A DNA stretch of 64,000 bases from UBA9676 sp963730065 (GCA_963730065.1 CAVSQL010000010.1:1-64000), one strand, 5' to 3'; shown: positions 17,503 to 25,895, counted from the stretch's first letter. Numbers and translations: made by a program. The notes: generated from the sequence alone by a model not told the origin.

Positions 17503-17954
17503 ACGGTTACCTCCTTGTCAGGCTCCGGCGGTCCTGCCCCCTGGCGGCCCGGCCAGATCCGGCGAATAAGCACGTACATCTCGCAGCCCAGGCACAAGCC
17601 GAAAGCCGCGTTGAGGAAGGCGGCAGCGAGGGCCAGGGCGGTACCGGCCATGCCGAGCGGGGTAAGGCCGGTCGCATACCCGATGATCCCGATGACGCTT
17701 ACGACCAGGCCGACCCCCTGGGCGAACCGCGGACCCGCCGCGTCCTCCATCTCCTTGGGCGGTCCGAGCCGCGGACGGACCAGCCAGCGGTAGATCATGC
17801 CGTAAGGCGCGTACGACAGTCCCGCCACGGCGCTGATCCCGAACACGACCGCCTGGAACGCCAGCAGCCACACGCTGCCCGTGACCAGGACCACGGCGAG
17901 GACGACGGTGGACAGCGCGGCGCTGAAGCGCTGCCCTCTCGGATCGATCTTCAT
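17499..17954 (-). CDS. DUF4395 integral membrane protein
   Basis: This 151-residue protein starts MKIDPRGQRFSAAL, typical of DUF4395, and has four membrane helices (about 14-55 and 85-130) with a CLGC pair near the C-terminus (FGLCLGCEMYVLIRR). A GAGAAGG site precedes the ATG at 17954; an in-frame ATG 75 bases upstream is an alternative. It overlaps the rhodanese start by four bases. DUF4395 proteins regularly sit with rhodanese and thioredoxin-like genes and probably act in membrane thiol or sulfur handling (inference). The Cys-containing leader peptide lies 145 bases upstream. Confidence 0.88.
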   Translation of the reverse strand: MKIDPRGQRFSAALSTVVLAVVLVTGSVWLLAFQAVVFGISAVAGLSYAPYGMIYRWLVRPRLGPPKEMEDAAGPRFAQGVGLVVSVIGIIGYATGLTPLGMAGTALALAAAFLNAAFGLCLGCEMYVLIRRIWPGRQGAGPPEPDKEVTV

Positions 17955-18099
17955 GCCTGCGGCCACCTTCTCAGGGTTCGGTTCGGGGTGGTTGTCCGCG
18001 CCAGCGATCCGCCGGGCCTGCGGGGCCATAAGCCCACGCCCGGGCCCGATGCTGTCACCGGCCGTTTCCCCGGCTTTCGCGGGGCTGGCCCGGCGGCGG

Positions 18100-18186
18100 T
18101 CAGGCGGCCCGGCGCTGACGCGGCACCGGACACAGCGTCGTCGCCACACGGCAGTAGTCGATGGTGCGCCGCCTGGTCAGCAGCAT
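18100..18186 (-). CDS. Cys-containing leader peptide of the sulfur operon
   Basis: The 28-codon frame contains LTRRRTIDYCRVATTLC near its end, ahead of a short Pro/Arg tail. Short actinobacterial upstream peptides annotated as putative leader peptides share the pattern L..RR.VDL.R....LC and often lie before sulfur-assimilation genes. The start could be the ATG at 18186, 18207 or 18249. The middle one has a GGGGG stretch directly upstream. The following 145 bases before DUF4395 can form GC hairpins. Translation through the Cys codons may sense Cys-tRNA supply and control the operon (inference). Confidence 0.65.
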   Translation of the reverse strand: MLLTRRRTIDYCRVATTLCPVPRQRRAA

Positions 18187-18365
18187 GGGCACACGCCAGG
18201 CCGGCATCCCCCAGGCGTGCCGCCCGCCCGCGTCCGTGGCGATGGGCATAGGCCTGATGCTAGGCGCGCCCATGCCAGGAGTCACTTCCCATCTGCGGGG
18301 GGCAGGTCTTGGCTGGCCCACGCTAACAGGTCCCGGGCGGCCGCCGCAGGCATCGGCCAACAGGG

Positions 18366-18788
18366 TCATGGCGCCCTGTCCCCCGTGGCCTGGGCCAGCG
18401 CATCGACGACATCGGAGCGGCGCGGCAGCCCGCTGGCCCGGCGCGCGATCTGCCCGCGCGAGCCGAGCACGAACACGGTCGGGGTCCGCCGGATGTCGAG
18501 CTGCCGGGCCAGGTCCATGCGCGCGGCCACGTCGATCTCCACGTGCGCCACGCCATCGCTGCGGCCGGCCACGTCCGCGAGCAGCTGCCTGGTGGCGCGG
18601 CACGGGGCGCAGAAGGCGGAGGAGAACTGCAGCAGGGTAGCCCGGGCGCCCAGCGGGTGGCCCAGGTCGGCCTCGGTCAGCCGCTGCGCCGATGGCTCCC
18701 GCATCCGGCCGTCACGGCGCCGCCGGGCGAAACCGGCCGCGGTCGCGAGAACGAGCACAGCGCCCAGCGCTATCACCCCGGCGGCCAC
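18366..18788 (-). CDS. Membrane-anchored thioredoxin-family protein
   Basis: In this 140-residue protein, residues 1-20 form an N-terminal membrane anchor followed by basic residues. A thioredoxin fold then carries the redox motif CAPC (in FSSAFCAPCRATRQLL) and the cis-Pro loop RRTPTVFVLG. It is a probable thiol-disulfide oxidoreductase facing the cytoplasm or the membrane surface. It is encoded upstream of the leader peptide and DUF4395/rhodanese genes on the same strand, so it probably belongs to the same sulfur-handling group. Confidence 0.88.
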   Translation of the reverse strand: MAAGVIALGAVLVLATAAGFARRRRDGRMREPSAQRLTEADLGHPLGARATLLQFSSAFCAPCRATRQLLADVAGRSDGVAHVEIDVAARMDLARQLDIRRTPTVFVLGSRGQIARRASGLPRRSDVVDALAQATGDRAP

Positions 18789-18858
18789 GGTCCCTACAGC
18801 ACGGCCCGCGCCCGCCGCATTCCCGGGCCGGGCCCCGATGATCGGCCCTTACCGGCCA

Positions 18859-19590
18859 CTAGGCCGCGTTGACCGTGGCCATCACCTTCCCGTTCGCGGT
18901 CACCTGGAAGCTGGCCAGGCCCGCGTCAGGCAGTGCGGTCGAGGCCGGGTACCAGACCGGCCAGCCCCGGTAGTTCACCCGCCAGCCGCCCACCACGAAG
19001 TGGTGGCCGTGCGTGTCGGTGACCACGAACTCGCAGACCGTCCCGGCCGGGATGCCCGAGACGCGGGCGGCCATGGTGGTTCCCCAGGGCATCGACGCGT
19101 ACTTCACGGTCAGGGTCGCCCCGGTCACGGAGTCGACCCCGGAGACCGTCTGCCAGCTGTGCCTGGCCGGCGCCTGTGCGTGGGTCCCTGACGGAGACGA
19201 GCCGGACGCCAGCGCGGTCGCGCCGGCCGCGCCCGCGCCCAGGGCGAGCACGGCCACGGCCGCCGCCGCGGCCAGCTCACGCCAGCGGCGGACCCGCCGC
19301 GCCTGCGCGGTCCGCGCCACCAGGGAGGGCAGCATCTCATCGGCCGACGTCTCCTCCGTGGCCGGGCCGGCCGGGTCGGCCTGGTCGGCCACGGCTAGCC
19401 GTTCCGCCTCCGCCGTGGGCACCCTGCGCAGCAGCGCCGGCAGCCCGGCCAGGCTGGCCAGCTCCTCCCGGCAGTCGGTGCAGGTGGCCAGGTGCTCGTC
19501 CACCTGGGCACGGTCGGCAGGATCGATCGCGCCCAGCACGTAGACGCCGAGCGAGTGCCGGATCTCACGGCAGCTTGCCGCGCCGCTCAT
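18859..19590 (-). CDS. Anti-sigma factor with zinc-finger domain
   Basis: The 243-residue product has an N-terminal ZAS domain with the zinc motif H...HLATCTDC (residues about 10-45), a linker, one transmembrane helix (about 115-135) and an extracytoplasmic beta domain with the RskA-like signature. The ATG at 19588-19590 overlaps the sigma factor stop by four bases, as is usual for cognate pairs. It should hold the ECF factor inactive at the membrane until regulated proteolysis or a redox signal. The inducing signal is not visible. Confidence 0.92.
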   Translation of the reverse strand: MSGAASCREIRHSLGVYVLGAIDPADRAQVDEHLATCTDCREELASLAGLPALLRRVPTAEAERLAVADQADPAGPATEETSADEMLPSLVARTAQARRVRRWRELAAAAAVAVLALGAGAAGATALASGSSPSGTHAQAPARHSWQTVSGVDSVTGATLTVKYASMPWGTTMAARVSGIPAGTVCEFVVTDTHGHHFVVGGWRVNYRGWPVWYPASTALPDAGLASFQVTANGKVMATVNAA

Positions 19591-20192
19591 GGTGCAAGCC
19601 CCCGTTCCTCTAGCGCTAGCTTGAGTGCCCGGAGCGCGTAGAACGCCCGGGATTTGACGGTCCCAGCCGGGATGCCGAGCACGACGGCCGCCTCGGCCAC
19701 GGACCGTCCCAGATAATAGGTCTCCAGCAGGACCCGGCGATGTTCGGGCCGGAGCGTCGCGAGCGCGTCGGCCACCGCCCATGATTCGAGCACACGGTCA
19801 GCCTCGTCGGGAACGGGGACAAGTTCAAGTGCGCCCTCCCCCACTTCCTGCGGCCGTGCCTTCCTGGCCCGGTGCGCGTCCACCGCGAGGTTGCGCGCGA
19901 CCGCGAACAGCCAGGGCCGGGCCGGGCGTTCCGCGATCGCATCGGGATGCTGCCAGGCCCGGAAGAGCGTTTCTTGCACGATGTCCTCAGCTCGCTGCCG
20001 GTCCCCGTCGGTCATCCGCAGCGCGTACCGCAGCAACGGGGCGGCGTGTTCCGCGTAGAGCTCACGGACCAGCTCCTCATCGCTGACCCGATCCTTGGGC
20101 CTCTTGCCTTCGAGGCTGCCCTGGCGCGCCACATCCTTGTCACGGCCACGGGGCTCGGCAGGTTCATCGCCGGGGTTCACGTCCGGCTCCAT
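19587..20192 (-). CDS. ECF RNA polymerase sigma factor (SigK/SigL-like)
   Basis: The 201-residue product has sigma region 2 at about 50-115 (LYAEHAAPLLRYALRMTDGDRQRAEDIVQETLFRAWQHPD) and region 4 at about 140-195 (LRPEHRRVLLETYYLGRSVAEAAVVLGIPAGTVKSR). The ATG at 20192 is chosen because upstream frame content is atypical. A shorter start near the core is possible because the first 35 residues are polar and variable. It is translationally coupled to its anti-sigma factor. Confidence 0.93.
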   Translation of the reverse strand: MEPDVNPGDEPAEPRGRDKDVARQGSLEGKRPKDRVSDEELVRELYAEHAAPLLRYALRMTDGDRQRAEDIVQETLFRAWQHPDAIAERPARPWLFAVARNLAVDAHRARKARPQEVGEGALELVPVPDEADRVLESWAVADALATLRPEHRRVLLETYYLGRSVAEAAVVLGIPAGTVKSRAFYALRALKLALEERGLAP

Positions 20193-20233
20193 CGGGTAGG
20201 CGCTGAGGCCATCGCCGGCTCCGGGCGGGGCGG

Positions 20234-20494
20234 TCAGCCACCGGCGAAGGGGGGCAGGACTTCGACCACGGCCCCCTCGTGCATGCTGACGTTCTCGGGC
20301 GGCCGGGCGCCCGCCTGCTCCCCGTCGATCAGGAACGAGGACCGGGCCAGGACCCCCTTGAGGGCGGGAGCAGCTGGATGCCTGGCCAGCACCGCCGCGA
20401 GCACGTCCGCCAGGGTGCCGCCATCGAGGGTTTCCTCGGCGACACCGGCCGCCTGTTTCGCCGCGGCCCAGTAGCGCACGGTCACGATCGCCAT
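20234..20494 (-). CDS. moaD: MoaD/ThiS-like sulfur carrier protein
   Basis: This 86-residue ubiquitin-like beta-grasp protein ends in the required Gly-Gly (PPFAGG). The C-terminal glycine is adenylated and thiocarboxylated and gives its sulfur to molybdopterin synthase or a related pathway. The N-terminal strand is VTVRYWAAAKQAAG. It is divergent from the response regulator at 20598. No other molybdopterin gene lies within the window. Confidence 0.9.
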   Translation of the reverse strand: MAIVTVRYWAAAKQAAGVAEETLDGGTLADVLAAVLARHPAAPALKGVLARSSFLIDGEQAGARPPENVSMHEGAVVEVLPPFAGG

Positions 20495-20597
20495 GTCGGC
20501 TATCCTCGCTCTCATCGGATCCGGGCGACGCTGCCCACCGGCCCACCTAATAGTCAGTCTCTCCCGCAGAGCAAATCCACGGCGGAGGTGGCAGCAG

Positions 20598-21476
20598 TTG
20601 AGTGAGCTTCTCCTGCTCACCAGCGCTGCCGAGCCGCCCGGGGAGATCCTGCCAGCGATCGGCCTGCTGCTCCACTCGGTACGGACAGGCCGGGCCGAGC
20701 CGGCCGCGCTGGCCGACCCGCCCGCGGCGGATGCGGTCCTGGTCGACGCCCGGCGGGACCTGGTCCGCGCCCGGGAGCTGTGCCGGCTGCTGCGGGCCAC
20801 GGGCCTGGAGGTCCCGCTGCTGGCCGTGCTGACCGAAGGCGGCCTGGCCGCCGTGACGGCCGATTGGGGCACCGACGACGTTATTCTCAACACGGCCGGC
20901 CCGGCGGAGGTCGAGGCCAGGCTGAGGCTCGCCATCGGGCGGCAGGCGAGTGCCGCGCCAGCGGCGCCAGACGAGATCCGCTCCGGCGACCTCGCCATCG
21001 ACGAAGTCACCTACAGCGCCCGGCTGCGCACCCGGGCCCTGGATCTCACATTCAAGGAGTTCGAGCTGCTGAAGTTCCTCGCCCAGCACCCCGGCCGGGT
21101 CTTCACCCGGGCCCACCTGCTGCAGGAGGTGTGGGGCTATGACTACTTCGGCGGCACCCGGACCGTTGACGTCCACGTGCGGCGGCTGCGGGCCAAGCTC
21201 GGCGCGGAGCACGAGGCGCTGATCGGCACCGTGCGCAACGTGGGCTACCGGTTCGTGCCGCTGAAGGCGGACGAGAGCCGCGGGCAGCCGCGCGGCACCG
21301 GGGCCGGCGCCCCCGGCCACCGGGCGCCGGCCGGCGCGGCGGAGCCCGCCGGGAGCGCCGGGGCTACCGGTGCCGGCCGGGGCGCCCGCCGTCCGGGCCG
21401 CGAGGACGGCGACCCGCGTCCCGCCCGCGGCCAGATCGAACGGAGGAGGTCCAGCCCTGCCCGAGCAGACCGCTGA
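20598..21476 (+). CDS. OmpR-type regulator with an atypical receiver
   Basis: The 292-residue product has an N-terminal receiver-like domain and a C-terminal PhoB/OmpR winged helix (LTFKEFELLKFLAQHPGRVFTRAHLLQEVWGYDYFGGTRTVDVHVRRLRAKLG). The receiver keeps an Asp in AVLVDAR but lacks the N-terminal acidic pair (LLLLTSAAEPPGE) and the conserved Lys (region reads ILNTAGP). Conventional phosphorylation is therefore doubtful. TTG 20598 is chosen because GGAGG lies 9 bases upstream (20584-20588) and SELLLLTS then begins the fold. A Gly/Ala/Arg-rich tail of about 75 residues overlaps the mshD start. Confidence 0.85.
   Translation: MSELLLLTSAAEPPGEILPAIGLLLHSVRTGRAEPAALADPPAADAVLVDARRDLVRARELCRLLRATGLEVPLLAVLTEGGLAAVTADWGTDDVILNTAGPAEVEARLRLAIGRQASAAPAAPDEIRSGDLAIDEVTYSARLRTRALDLTFKEFELLKFLAQHPGRVFTRAHLLQEVWGYDYFGGTRTVDVHVRRLRAKLGAEHEALIGTVRNVGYRFVPLKADESRGQPRGTGAGAPGHRAPAGAAEPAGSAGATGAGRGARRPGREDGDPRPARGQIERRRSSPARADR
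21442..21459 (+). promoter_or_regulatory. Strong ribosome-binding site that points to a CTG start for mshD
   Basis: GGAGGAGGT at 21442-21450 is followed six bases later by CTG (21457-21459) in the mshD frame. No ATG, GTG or TTG lies at a suitable distance. The next GTG is at 21517 and has no comparable site. Confidence 0.5.
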
Positions 21477-22425
21477 GAACGAACCGGGCGCCCGCGCCAG
21501 TGGCGCTGGCGAGCCGGTGAGCGTCACTGTGCAGGGGCGGATCGGCCCGGCGGAGGCACAGGCGGTGCTCCGGCTCGCCGACGCCGCCGCGGCGGAGGAC
21601 GGCGTCGGGCCACTGTCAGAGCAGGTCGTGCTGCAGGTCCGCGACGGTGGCGATCCCGCCGCCCGCAACCTGCTCCTGTGGCAGGGCGGCGAGCTGGCCG
21701 GTTTCGCCCACCTGGACGCGCCCGCCGGCCCGGATGCCAGCAGCGGCGGCGAGCTGGCCGTCCACCCGGCCCACCGCAGGCAGGGGCTGGGCCGGACGCT
21801 GGCCCGGGCCATCGCCGCCGAGGCCGCCGGGCGGCCGGTGCGGCTGTGGGCGCACGGCGACCTGCCCGCCGCCGCCGCGCTCGCGGCCAGCGCCGGGCTC
21901 ACCAGGACGCGCGCCCTGTGGCGGATGAACCGCTCGCTGCGCGTCCCGCTTCCCGAGCCCCGCCTGGCTCCCGGGATCACGGTGCGCACCTTCGTCCCCG
22001 GCCAGGATGAGCCGGAGTGGCTCGCGCTCAACGGCCGTGCCTTCGCTGACCACCCGGAGCAGGGCAGGTGGACCCGGGAGGATATCGACCGCCGCGAGCG
22101 GGAGCCGTGGTTCGATCCGGGCGGGTTCTTCCTCGCCGGGCGCGGCGGGCGGCTGGCCGGCTTCCACTGGACGAAGATCCACCCCGCGGGGGGGCCGGGC
22201 CGCGGGCCGGTGGGCGAGGTCTATGTGATCGGGGTTGACCCGGCCGAGCAGGGCACGGGGCTGGGCCGGGCCCTGACCCTGATCGGCCTGCATTACCTGC
22301 GGGACCGGGGACTGGATGAGGTCATGCTTTACGTTGACGAGTCGAACCCGGCGGCGATCAGGCTCTACGAGTCGCTCGGATTCTCCCGCGCCGCGACCGA
22401 CGTCATGTATGGGCCCGCGGCCTGA
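21457..22425 (+). CDS. mshD: Mycothiol synthase
   Basis: The enzyme acetylates Cys-GlcN-Ins to mycothiol, the last step of mycothiol synthesis. The roughly 322-residue protein has two GNAT domains. The N-terminal half carries ELAVHPAHRRQGLGRTLARA. The C-terminal half carries VYVIGVDPAEQGTGLGRALTLIGLHYLRDRGLDEVMLYVDESNPAAIRLYESLGF, the acetyl-CoA-binding and MshD-specific signatures. The start is uncertain: GGAGGAGGT points to CTG 21457, overlapping the regulator gene by 20 bases; GTG 21517 is the alternative. An OmpR-type regulator directly upstream of mshD is a familiar actinobacterial arrangement. Confidence 0.92.
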   Translation: MPEQTAENEPGARASGAGEPVSVTVQGRIGPAEAQAVLRLADAAAAEDGVGPLSEQVVLQVRDGGDPAARNLLLWQGGELAGFAHLDAPAGPDASSGGELAVHPAHRRQGLGRTLARAIAAEAAGRPVRLWAHGDLPAAAALAASAGLTRTRALWRMNRSLRVPLPEPRLAPGITVRTFVPGQDEPEWLALNGRAFADHPEQGRWTREDIDRREREPWFDPGGFFLAGRGGRLAGFHWTKIHPAGGPGRGPVGEVYVIGVDPAEQGTGLGRALTLIGLHYLRDRGLDEVMLYVDESNPAAIRLYESLGFSRAATDVMYGPAA

Positions 22426-22581
22426 TTCGGCAGCAGCCGCTGTCCCTGGGCCATCCCCGGGCGCCGCGCGAAACGCCCACACATCATCCCGGCAGGGCGG
22501 CACCACCGGGGCACCCCCTGCTGTCCCCGTCCTGCTCATCCCGGCCCCGCCGGCCGGGCTCAACCCCGTGTCTGCGTGCCG

Positions 22582-22734
22582 TTACGCGACTGACTTCACC
22601 CCGAGAACCTCGTCCAGCTCGTCCGGGGTCAGCGGGTGATCACTCGCGGCAACGGCACTGAGAACCTCGGCGTAGAGCTCGATCTCGTCGAGCGCCACGC
22701 TGTCATGGACACGAAGATCGAGACGCTCACGCAC
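22582..22734 (-). CDS. Conserved small actinobacterial protein (50 aa)
   Basis: This 50-codon frame starts at GTG (22732-22734) with GAGGAGGTG seven bases upstream and encodes RERLDLRVHDSVALDEIELYAEVL...LTPDELDEVLGV. Streptomyces and relatives encode small acidic proteins with the same pattern (LRVHDSVALDEIELY...L..DE.D..LGV). Function unknown. It is convergent with mshD. Confidence 0.75.
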   Translation of the reverse strand: MRERLDLRVHDSVALDEIELYAEVLSAVAASDHPLTPDELDEVLGVKSVA

Positions 22735-22918
22735 CGCGCCCACCTCCTCGCCAAGGGATCCACAGCGATCCCTGGTACCAGGCTATGACGCGATCCGGCG
22801 GCCCGGCATGACCCAACAGGGTCATTCCCGGGCTACCTCCGGGGGGTTTTTCCAGCCGCTGATAACAATTCCAATAAAGTTGCCGCGCCGGGCCCGCCGG
22901 GCCGGTAAAAGTAGCTCC

Positions 22919-23470
22919 TCACCGGCTCGGGGGACGGCCGCCTCCGGCCCAGCTCACGTTGCGATGCCGCGCCGCGCGCCGGACGTACCCGTCGGCGGTA
23001 TCCGCGAACGTGGCGCGGTCGGCGTCGGTGAGCTCGCGCACCACCCGCCCCGGGACACCGGCCACCAGGACGCCGGGCGGGATCTGCTGGCCAGGACGGA
23101 CGACCGTCCCGGCCGCCACCAGCGAGCCGGCGCCGATGCGGGCCCGGCCGAGCACGATCGCCCCGATCCCGATGAGCGCGCCGGCCTCCACGTGCGCGCC
23201 ATGCACCGTCGCCCGGTGCCCCAGCGAGACCCGCTCAGCCAGGATCACCGGCTCCCCCTCGTCCACATGCAGGCAGCACTGGTCCTGAATATTGCATTCT
23301 TGGCCGACCACAATCTCGTCCTCATCGGCCCGCAGCACCGAGCCGTACCAGACGCTGGCCGCCCGGCCCACCGTCACCCGGCCCACCAGCACCACGCCGG
23401 GAGCGATCCACGCCTCGGGATGGACCGACGGCGTCACCCCGTCCAGCGTCCCCAGGTGGTAGCTGTGCAC
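22919..23470 (-). CDS. Gamma-carbonic-anhydrase-like hexapeptide-repeat protein
   Basis: In this 183-residue left-handed beta-helix protein, hexapeptide turns run from about residue 15 to 140. The zinc-ligand pattern of the gamma-CA/PaaY/YrdA family is present (CCLHVDEG, LGHRATVHGAHVE). Family members are trimeric and bind zinc, and only some have carbonic anhydrase activity. GTG 23470 is preferred because GGAGG lies seven bases upstream and the protein then starts HSYHLGTLDGV. The gene is monocistronic. Confidence 0.88.
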   Translation of the reverse strand: MHSYHLGTLDGVTPSVHPEAWIAPGVVLVGRVTVGRAASVWYGSVLRADEDEIVVGQECNIQDQCCLHVDEGEPVILAERVSLGHRATVHGAHVEAGALIGIGAIVLGRARIGAGSLVAAGTVVRPGQQIPPGVLVAGVPGRVVRELTDADRATFADTADGYVRRAARHRNVSWAGGGRPPSR

Positions 23471-23798
23471 CGGATGCCTCCTGCCCGGCGGCACGTCGGC
23501 CCGGGCGCCGCCAGCGACCATGCTGTCACCCGCCGCGCCGGGCAGGCCACTTGGCCTGGGACGTCACGTTAATCGCGGCAAAACGGGATAATCGTCCGTT
23601 TCGGTTGCGCACTACCGTGGTAAGGGACGAGAGTCGTGCCCGTTGCCGCCACATCCCCAACCGTAACGTCGCCCGGCCCGCCGGGCGACAAGCCGGCGCC
23701 GCCAGCGGCGGCCGGCTCCGACCGCCACCTCAGCCACCCTGGCTCGCGCCCGCACGGGCCGCGAAGCGGGGCCGGCCAGATTGCCTCTGGGTGCCACC

Positions 23799-24821
23799 AT
23801 GACTGATGACGCAGACCTGATGACCGACCTGGACAGTGAAGGCGCCTTCGAAGTCCAGATGCGCGGGTACAGCCGCCGCCAGGTGGATGAGTTCGTCGCG
23901 CGTTCCCGCAGCCAGGTCCGCGACCTGGAGGATCGGCTCTCGCACTCGCTCGACGAGACGGAACGGGTCCGGCTGGAGCTGACCGCCGCCCGCCAGGGCC
24001 TGAGCGGCAAGCCCGCCCACGAGGAGATCAGCGAGCGGGTCGGCCAGATCCTCAAGCTCGCCGACGACGAGGCCAAGGCCCAGCGCAACCGCGCCCAGGA
24101 CGAGATCGCCAAGCAGCGCGAGGATGCGAAGAAGGAAGCCGACCGGATCCGCACCGAGGCGCGCGAGCAGACCGAGCGGATGCTGACCGCCGCCCAGGAG
24201 CAGGCGGAGAACGCGATCGCGACCGCCCGCGCCGAGGCGGACAAGATGCGCAACGCGGCCCGCCTGGAGACCGAGCGGGCCATCGGCGAGGCGACCAAGG
24301 AGGCCGAGAACACCCTCGCCAGCGCCAAGGCCCAGGCCAAGCAGATGCTCGACGAGGCCACCGTCCGGGCCAGCGCCATCCACGACGGCGCGGAGCGGCG
24401 GCTGAACCTGCTGACATCCAGGCACACCGAGACGATGCGCCGGCTCACCGAGATCCGGGACGTGGTCACCAACCTGGTGGCCAGCGAGACATCGCGGGGA
24501 TCGCTGGAAGACGAGGTCGCCAAGTCGGTGGCCAGCTCGTTCGCCGCGGGCGGCGGCACCGGCGCCCGGCAGGGCAGCGCCGCCGAAACCCGGCGCGGCG
24601 GCCCGACCGGCCGGGCCGGCGCGCGCGAGCCCGGCCAGGAGCGCGACAAGGGCGCCGAACCGCCCGCCTCGCCCGCCCCGGGCCACCCTGGCCAGCACTC
24701 AGGCGGCGGGCCCGACACGCGGCCCGCGGCCGCGGCCCGCCCGGCCCGGCCCGCCCCCGACAACGGGAGCGCCGAGCCGGCCAGCGGAGCCGGCGAGAAC
24801 GTCCGCGTCCTGCCGGAATGA
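23799..24821 (+). CDS. DivIVA/FilP-like coiled-coil cytoskeletal protein
   Basis: The 340-residue product has the N-terminal DivIVA-like motif FEVQMRGYSRRQVDEFVAR (about 15-33). It is followed by a near-continuous charged coiled coil to about residue 240 (repeating EA..EA.R...A) and a disordered Gly/Ala/Pro/Arg tail. Streptomyces FilP and Scy share this build and organise polar growth, which suggests a filamentous host. The ATG at 23799 directly precedes the conserved part. Upstream DNA (23560-23640) is AT-richer and probably holds the promoter. The exact orthologue cannot be told by eye. Confidence 0.82.
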   Translation: MTDDADLMTDLDSEGAFEVQMRGYSRRQVDEFVARSRSQVRDLEDRLSHSLDETERVRLELTAARQGLSGKPAHEEISERVGQILKLADDEAKAQRNRAQDEIAKQREDAKKEADRIRTEAREQTERMLTAAQEQAENAIATARAEADKMRNAARLETERAIGEATKEAENTLASAKAQAKQMLDEATVRASAIHDGAERRLNLLTSRHTETMRRLTEIRDVVTNLVASETSRGSLEDEVAKSVASSFAAGGGTGARQGSAAETRRGGPTGRAGAREPGQERDKGAEPPASPAPGHPGQHSGGGPDTRPAAAARPARPAPDNGSAEPASGAGENVRVLPE

Positions 24822-24828
24822 GGTAAGC

Positions 24829-24877
24829 CGCTGCCTGCCTGACGAGCCAGCCCCCGCTCCTCGCCAGGCAGGCGGCG
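24829..24877. terminator. GC-rich hairpin between convergent genes
   Basis: CGCTGCCTGCCTG (24829-24841) pairs with CAGGCAGGCGGCG (24865-24877) with one G-U pair, across a 23-base loop. It lies between the convergent coiled-coil gene and ppx, so it can serve both. Confidence 0.55.
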
Positions 24878-24965
24878 CACCCAGCCAGCCAGCGCACCCC
24901 GGCCAACCAGACAGCAACCCTCGGCCTGCGGCCGCCACCGGCCGGCCAGCGGAAAACGCGGCGCC

Positions 24966-25895
24966 TCAGGCGGAGAGCGCGTCGATCCGCCGCAGGATCA
25001 CGCCCTCACGCAGCGCCCAGGGGCAGATTTCGAGCTCGTTCAGCCCGAACAGGTCCATCGCCGCGTCGGCCACCAGCGCACCCGCGGCCAGTTGCGGCGC
25101 GCGGGTGCGCGAGACACCGGGCATGTCGGCGCGTTCGGCCACTGACATCGTCGCCAGGCGCTTGGCCAGTTCCGCGATGTCCGCGTGGCCCACTACCCGC
25201 CGGACGTAGCTGCCCTCGCCGGACGGCGCCGCGCCCGCGATCCTGGCCAGCTGGCGGAAGGTCTTGGAGGTCGCCACGGCCCGGTCGGCCTGCCCGAGCC
25301 GGGTCACCTCGCCGGCCCGCCGGGCGATCTCCGCCCGCACATGACGGCGCAGCTGGCGCGTCTCATCGGCCGTGGGCGGATCGCGGGTGAGCCAGTTCCT
25401 GGTCAGCCTGCCCGCGCCGAGCGGCAGCGAGATCGTCACGTCCGGCACCTCGTCGATGCCCATGGCGATCTCCAGGGAGCCGCCGCCGATGTCAAGCATG
25501 AGGACCTTCCCCGAGGACCAGCCGAACCAGCGGCGGGCGGCCAGGAACGTCAGCCGCGCCTCCTCCGGCCCGGGCAGCACCGCGATGTTGACACCGGTGG
25601 CCGACCTGACCGAGGCCAGCACATCATCCCCGTTGGCCGCGTCCCGGACGGCCGAGGTGGCGAAGGCGAGCAGTTCCTCCACCCCCTTGTCCTCGGCGAT
25701 CTGCAGCGCCTCGGCCACGAAGGCGCGCAACCGCAGCGCGCAACTGCGCGACAGCCGGTTCCCCTCCTCCAGGCTGTCCCCAAGCTGGAGTTCTGCCTTG
25801 TGGGAGAACACCGGCAGGGGGCGCCCGCCCTGGTGGGCGTCCACCACCAGGAAGTGAACAGTGTTGGACCCAACGTCCAGGACACCAAGTCGCAT
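24966..25895 (-). CDS. ppx: Exopolyphosphatase/GppA-family phosphatase
   Basis: This 309-residue member of the actin-like ASKHA superfamily has the phosphate-1 motif LGVLDVGSNTVHFLVVD and the phosphate-2 motif VLMLDIGGGSLEIAMG, plus the conserved ATSAVRDAANGD. It hydrolyses inorganic polyphosphate or pppGpp. The length matches the short actinobacterial Ppx. It is divergent from the DUF427 gene, with about 60 bp of shared promoter DNA. Confidence 0.93.
   Translation of the reverse strand: MRLGVLDVGSNTVHFLVVDAHQGGRPLPVFSHKAELQLGDSLEEGNRLSRSCALRLRAFVAEALQIAEDKGVEELLAFATSAVRDAANGDDVLASVRSATGVNIAVLPGPEEARLTFLAARRWFGWSSGKVLMLDIGGGSLEIAMGIDEVPDVTISLPLGAGRLTRNWLTRDPPTADETRQLRRHVRAEIARRAGEVTRLGQADRAVATSKTFRQLARIAGAAPSGEGSYVRRVVGHADIAELAKRLATMSVAERADMPGVSRTRAPQLAAGALVADAAMDLFGLNELEICPWALREGVILRRIDALSA

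Noticed and set aside
23612..24880. A 422-codon minus-strand frame opposite the coiled-coil protein
   Set aside because: Its Ser/Arg-rich repeats are the reverse complement of the coiled-coil heptads, not a real protein.
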